The notes under the pieces: generated by a model
The model's database searches: none
Told to the model about the DNA's origin: nothing
The model's input: the letters and a program-made list of their open reading frames with translations, nothing else
Position numbers and translations under genes: made by a program
In this document: piece after piece, positions 61,055 through 64,000 of the stretch
Position numbering within the stretch: position 1 is the stretch's first letter
How the letters are laid out: every line of letters begins with the position of its first letter
NCBI RefSeq assembly: GCF_014697355.1
Contig: NZ_JACJRQ010000034.1
Coordinates: 16,714-80,713 of the forward strand
Reading direction: 5' to 3'
Origin: Nostoc calcicola FACHB-3891
GTDB taxonomy: Bacteria > Cyanobacteriota > Cyanobacteriia > Cyanobacteriales > Nostocaceae
Length of the DNA stretch: 64,000 nucleotides

Positions 61055-61083
61055 AAAAGCCCTCTGATAAAACAGGGGCTTTT
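61055..61083 (+). terminator. Intrinsic terminator after GH13 gene
   Basis: AAAAGCCCTCTG / CAGGGGCTTTT stem with one mismatch, loop ATAAAA, ending in TTTT. Confidence 0.75.
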
Positions 61084-61234
61084 GGCAGATATGGTTAGCT
61101 AAGGGGACAAAAACAACAGAACTAATGCAAACACTTGGTAATTTGATGTGGATGCAATAGGTTGCTATGTAAGTAAATAGTATCAGACGACTATCAAATC
61201 AGATACTCATATGCATCACATGTGCAACACATTA

Positions 61235-61388
61235 GACCTGTTGCAAAAAGCACTTTTGCAACAGGGGGGAAAAGGGTAAAGGTTAAAGGGGAAGGGAACA
61301 ATACAGAACTTTTTCCCCTTTCCCCCGCCCCTTATCCCCAGAGGGGGCCCCACCTTCCCCTTTTCCCCAAAACCCGACAAGTATTGAC
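61235..61388. mobile_element. MITE-like element, inverted copy B (TA target)
   Basis: 154 bp; near-identical inverted copy of 27502-27651, including GGGGGCCCCACCTTCCCC and the inner hairpin TTGCAAAAAGCACTTTTGCAA. Flanked by TA (61233-61234 and 61389-61390). The right end is degraded compared with copy A. Confidence 0.8.
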
Positions 61389-61390
61389 TA

Positions 61391-61937
61391 CATTGGTGTC
61401 AACTTTAGCAAAAGCCTTTGAAAATCCCGTAAGCTTGGGGTTTAAATAAACCTTAAAAGACCTGAAATACCTTTACTCCTAGCACTGCTCGAAGAACATA
61501 CTTAATATTTTTTATAAAAACTTCATGAAATCTTTTTATTTGTGATAGAAGTATTTTATATGTTGAGTAATTTGTACTATAAAATAATACCTAAGCAATT
61601 CCATATATTATCTAAATATATTGGCAAAAGTAGTAAGTTTATTAAAACTCATTCTGCGACAAGACAGTACTTTTACCTAAAATACTTATATTTAATTTAA
61701 GGCAACCTAAATTATACTGTGATAATTACTATTTATAGTTTCAGTAAAAACATATATAGGTTGTAATTTATGGCTTAACTTTAAACGGAATATGGCGGTG
61801 CTTCAGCATGAAATAGTTGTAGTGAACTCTCATCTTAGAAAAAGATTGGAAGCGAAATATATGCTAACAAACCTTTATTTTAAGATCGATAAAATTTGAT
61901 ACTCCTCTAGTAAGGCTTGAATAGGACTGAAAACTCT
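61391..61937. other. AT-rich promoter region of GT39 gene
   Basis: About 550 bp, very AT-rich. No repeat or convincing open frame. It must hold the promoter of the glycosyltransferase gene. Confidence 0.5.
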
Positions 61938-63515
61938 ATGGAAAAACAATTATCACGTAACAGGTTTGCTTCACCATCTTTGTTACGCTTTTTAATTATC
62001 ATCCTAATAGTAATAGGCGTGTGTTTTCGCTTCGTTAATCTTGATAAAAAAATGTATTGGGGTGATGAAGTTTTCAGCTCATTACGCATATCCGGATATA
62101 CGCGTTCAGAAGTTGATAAAAATTTACTTGATGGTCATTTGGTAACGGTAGAAGATTTGCATCAATACCAGTATCCTAATCCTCAAAAAAACACAACTGA
62201 TGTAATTAAAGGCATAGTTTTAGAAGACTCGCAGATTTTGCCGTTACACGTTTTGATGACCCGATTTTGGTTACAGTGCTTTGGCAGTTCTGTAGCAGTG
62301 ACGAGAAGTTTTTCCGCATTTATTAGTTTGTTTACCTTTCCTTGTATTTATTGGTTATGCAAAGAATTATTTGAGTCTTCACAAATAGGGTGGATGGCGA
62401 TGGGGTTGGTAGCCGTTTCACCTGTCCACGTCATATACGCACAAGAAGCACGAGCATACAGTCTATGGATAGTAGCAATTTTAATATCTAGCGCAGCACT
62501 GCTGCGAGCTAGACGCTTGCAAACAAAAGTTAGTTGGTGCATTTATGCAGCAACATTACCGCTGGGGTTTTATAGTCATATACTTTTTTGTTTTGTTGCT
62601 CTTGCACAGGTAATTTATGTAGTTGCAATCGAACGTTTACGATTGACTAAAACTTTGATTTCTTTCCTGCTTTCATTCGTTGCAGGGGCGATTACTTTTG
62701 CACCTTGGCTTTGGATTATTATCACCCATCCTCAGCCAGAAGCAGTAGCTTGGGCAAATATTAAACAAACATTCTTGTCTTCATCTGTCAGGTGGTCTGG
62801 GATTATTAGTCGTTCATTTCTTGATTTAGGCGTTAGTCCTAGCGACTCAATAAAAATTCAGATCGCTTTATTACCTTTAATTTTAATTGTTTTAATTTTA
62901 ATAATTTATTCCATTTATTTTCTCTGTCGAAGAACTTCTAAAGAAGTTTGGTTATTTGTCTTAACGTTGATTGGCTCTGTAGGGCTTCCCCTGCTGATAG
63001 CGGATTTTGTCTTTCAAAAGCGATACGCTAATACTCGATATACACTTCCCTGCATTTTAGGTATTCAGTTAGCTTGTGCTTACCTATTGACTACTAAAAT
63101 CACATCTAATTATCTTAAAAATTGGCAAAGAAAGCTGTGGTCACTGGTCATAATCATGGTAGTAATCAGTGGAATATCATCTTGTATTATCAGTTCTCAA
63201 GCCACTATGTGGTGGAACAAATTTCCGGAAAAATTCCAAGATTATCCTAAATCTGCTAGCATTATTAATCAAACTGATAAACCACTTGTAATTACTGACG
63301 ATACGATAATTGCATTACTAATTTATCATCTAGTCGATCCAAAAGTGAAATTCCAAATTGTAGCTCCAGATCGTTTACCAGAGGTGAGTAGCGGTTTCAG
63401 TGACGTATTCTTGTTCTATCCTTCTAAGTTTTTAGAAGCTGGAATTGACAAAGTTTATAACTCAAAGTTACAGCAGATAAACAAGTTACTTTGGAAGGTA
63501 ACAAAATCGAGCTAA
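61938..63515 (+). CDS. GT39-type (ArnT/PMT-like) membrane glycosyltransferase
   Basis: A 525-residue GT-C-fold protein with about a dozen membrane helices (start ATG 61938, MEKQLSRN; a TTG reading from 61917 is less likely). The first periplasmic loop has the diagnostic Asp-Glu, KMYWGDEVFSSL, as in lipid-linked sugar transferases that glycosylate proteins or lipids. AQEARAYSLWIVAI is also typical of the GT39/ArnT group. Donor and acceptor unknown. It is the last complete gene of the window; no operon partner is seen. Confidence 0.88.
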   Translation: MEKQLSRNRFASPSLLRFLIIILIVIGVCFRFVNLDKKMYWGDEVFSSLRISGYTRSEVDKNLLDGHLVTVEDLHQYQYPNPQKNTTDVIKGIVLEDSQILPLHVLMTRFWLQCFGSSVAVTRSFSAFISLFTFPCIYWLCKELFESSQIGWMAMGLVAVSPVHVIYAQEARAYSLWIVAILISSAALLRARRLQTKVSWCIYAATLPLGFYSHILFCFVALAQVIYVVAIERLRLTKTLISFLLSFVAGAITFAPWLWIIITHPQPEAVAWANIKQTFLSSSVRWSGIISRSFLDLGVSPSDSIKIQIALLPLILIVLILIIYSIYFLCRRTSKEVWLFVLTLIGSVGLPLLIADFVFQKRYANTRYTLPCILGIQLACAYLLTTKITSNYLKNWQRKLWSLVIIMVVISGISSCIISSQATMWWNKFPEKFQDYPKSASIINQTDKPLVITDDTIIALLIYHLVDPKVKFQIVAPDRLPEVSSGFSDVFLFYPSKFLEAGIDKVYNSKLQQINKLLWKVTKSS

Positions 63516-63520
63516 ACCTA

Positions 63521-63710
63521 AGAGGATGTTTGAAAAGTATTTTTCATAACATCAAAACCTCGGAAACCTAACCCCCCTAGCCCCCCTTCCCTACGAGGGA
63601 ATGGGGGTTTCAAAGCCTCTCTCCGCTTGCCTAACGGCGGGCTAACGCCAACGGGGAGAGGAATGAAAGCGGGGTTTATAGTGTACTTTACGACTTTTCA
63701 AACATCCTCT
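63521..63710. mobile_element. 190-bp MITE-like element with perfect 18-bp TIRs
   Basis: Terminal repeats AGAGGATGTTTGAAAAGT (63521-63538) and ACTTTTCAAACATCCTCT (63693-63710) match perfectly. The interior carries CCCCCCTAGCCCCCCTTCCC and CGGGGAGAGG words. No coding capacity. Inserted six bases after the stop of the glycosyltransferase gene. Confidence 0.75.
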
Positions 63711-63781
63711 AAGAATAGGTGAGCATCTGGCGATTGGCAAGTTTAAGAGGCTATTTATAAAGTAAACATAAAATTCTTGTA

Positions 63782-63884
63782 GTGGACTGACACGACTAAA
63801 ATGATGCAATAGATTTTTGAGGTCTTGATAGAAAACAAGGTTTTTGATTTTTGCTAATGCACTATTTTAGCTGTGTCAGTCCAG
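63782..63884. mobile_element. 103-bp MITE related to the adjoining IS630-type element
   Basis: Ends GTGGACTGACAC and GTGTCAGTCCAG, flanked by TA at 63780-63781 and 63885-63886. The ends match, with few changes, the start of the next element at 63887, so it is probably mobilised by the same transposase. Confidence 0.75.
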
Positions 63885-63886
63885 TA

Positions 63887-64000
63887 GTGGACTGACACAG
63901 CTAAAATAGTGCAATAGATATGCCAAGATGAGGACTCGAAAGTGGGAAGAGGTCGCCGAGATAAAGTCCATCTGACGGTAGAACAGAGAGAAAAACTCGA
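63887..64000 (+). mobile_element. Left end of IS630-type insertion sequence (cut by window edge)
   Basis: Starts GTGGACTGACACAGCTAAAA directly after the shared TA (63885-63886) and runs off the right edge with the beginning of a transposase gene. Confidence 0.65.
63942..64000 (+). CDS. IS630-type transposase, N-terminus only
   Basis: Open frame VGRGRRDKVHLTVEQREKL running off the right edge. The DKVHLTVEQREKL part resembles the first helix of IS630-family transposases. GTG 63942 is the only usable start in this frame (stop TAG at 63915); an ATG at 63928 is in another frame and hits TGA, so a frameshift cannot be excluded. Only 19 codons are visible. Confidence 0.5.
   Translation, partial: MGRGRRDKVHLTVEQREKL

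Noticed and set aside
61222..61449. 75-codon frame before the GT39 gene
   Set aside because: Overlaps MITE copy B almost entirely.

Overview
The window reads as a chromosomal segment of a filamentous, probably heterocyst-forming cyanobacterium (Nostocales; Nostoc/Anabaena/Calothrix-like). This rests on many GCGATCGC (HIP1) octamers inside genes, heptamer-type short tandem repeats between genes, an oxidative chlorophyll cyclase (AcsF) gene, cyanobacterial-type two-component and pentapeptide-repeat proteins, and intergenic regions packed with small inverted-repeat elements. No species name can be supported from the sequence alone.

Layout. (1) 1-9.2 kb: iron-siderophore module. A 5'-truncated TonB-dependent receptor, a FecB-type binding protein and a DUF1636 cysteine protein read rightward. 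A FecCD-type permease pair, a FecE-type ATPase, an ABC exporter and a DUF2887/DUF4351 protein read leftward. (2) 9.8-17 kb: penicillin-acylase-family amidase, SAM methyltransferase, SBP56/selenium-binding protein, then an aldo/keto reductase overlapping a TTC38-like TPR gene. (3) 17.7-25.1 kb: sulfur acquisition. It holds a sulfate-binding protein, a TauD-family dioxygenase, a second TauD-family gene broken by two small repeat insertions, and an SsuA-like sulfonate-binding protein, with a DUF7219 protein, a secreted hypothetical and a DUF1003 protein in between. (4) 25.3-31.4 kb: RlmJ-like methyltransferase, an unrecognised 324-residue protein, and a pstS-C-A-B operon headed by an ArsR-type regulator. 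(5) 31.8-39 kb: an SDR gene remnant, proC, a repeat-rich gap, a zinc alcohol dehydrogenase and three two-component genes. (6) 39.4-46.9 kb: SRPBCC protein, alcohol dehydrogenase remnant, two paralogous RTX proteins and a complete IS701-type insertion sequence. (7) 47-54.8 kb: divergent DeoR regulator/transketolase-like pair, HExxH protein, ArsR regulator, pentapeptide-repeat protein, then divergent acsF and hemF, which share a palindrome. (8) 54.9-64 kb: small hypothetical, B12-binding radical SAM protein (HpnP-like), 21-bp minisatellite, CDP-alcohol phosphatidyltransferase, 2OG-Fe(II) oxygenase, GH13/CBM48 enzyme, GT39-type membrane glycosyltransferase, and a cluster of mobile elements running off the right edge.

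The most informative signals are structural. The acsF/hemF promoter region carries two nearly identical palindromes. The second TauD gene becomes a single open frame if two inserted repeats are removed. A family of TA-flanked miniature elements includes one whose insertion coincides with a stop codon. A dispersed repeat supplies the C-terminus of the FecE-like ATPase. No tRNA, rRNA, CRISPR array, prophage or obvious defence system was seen.
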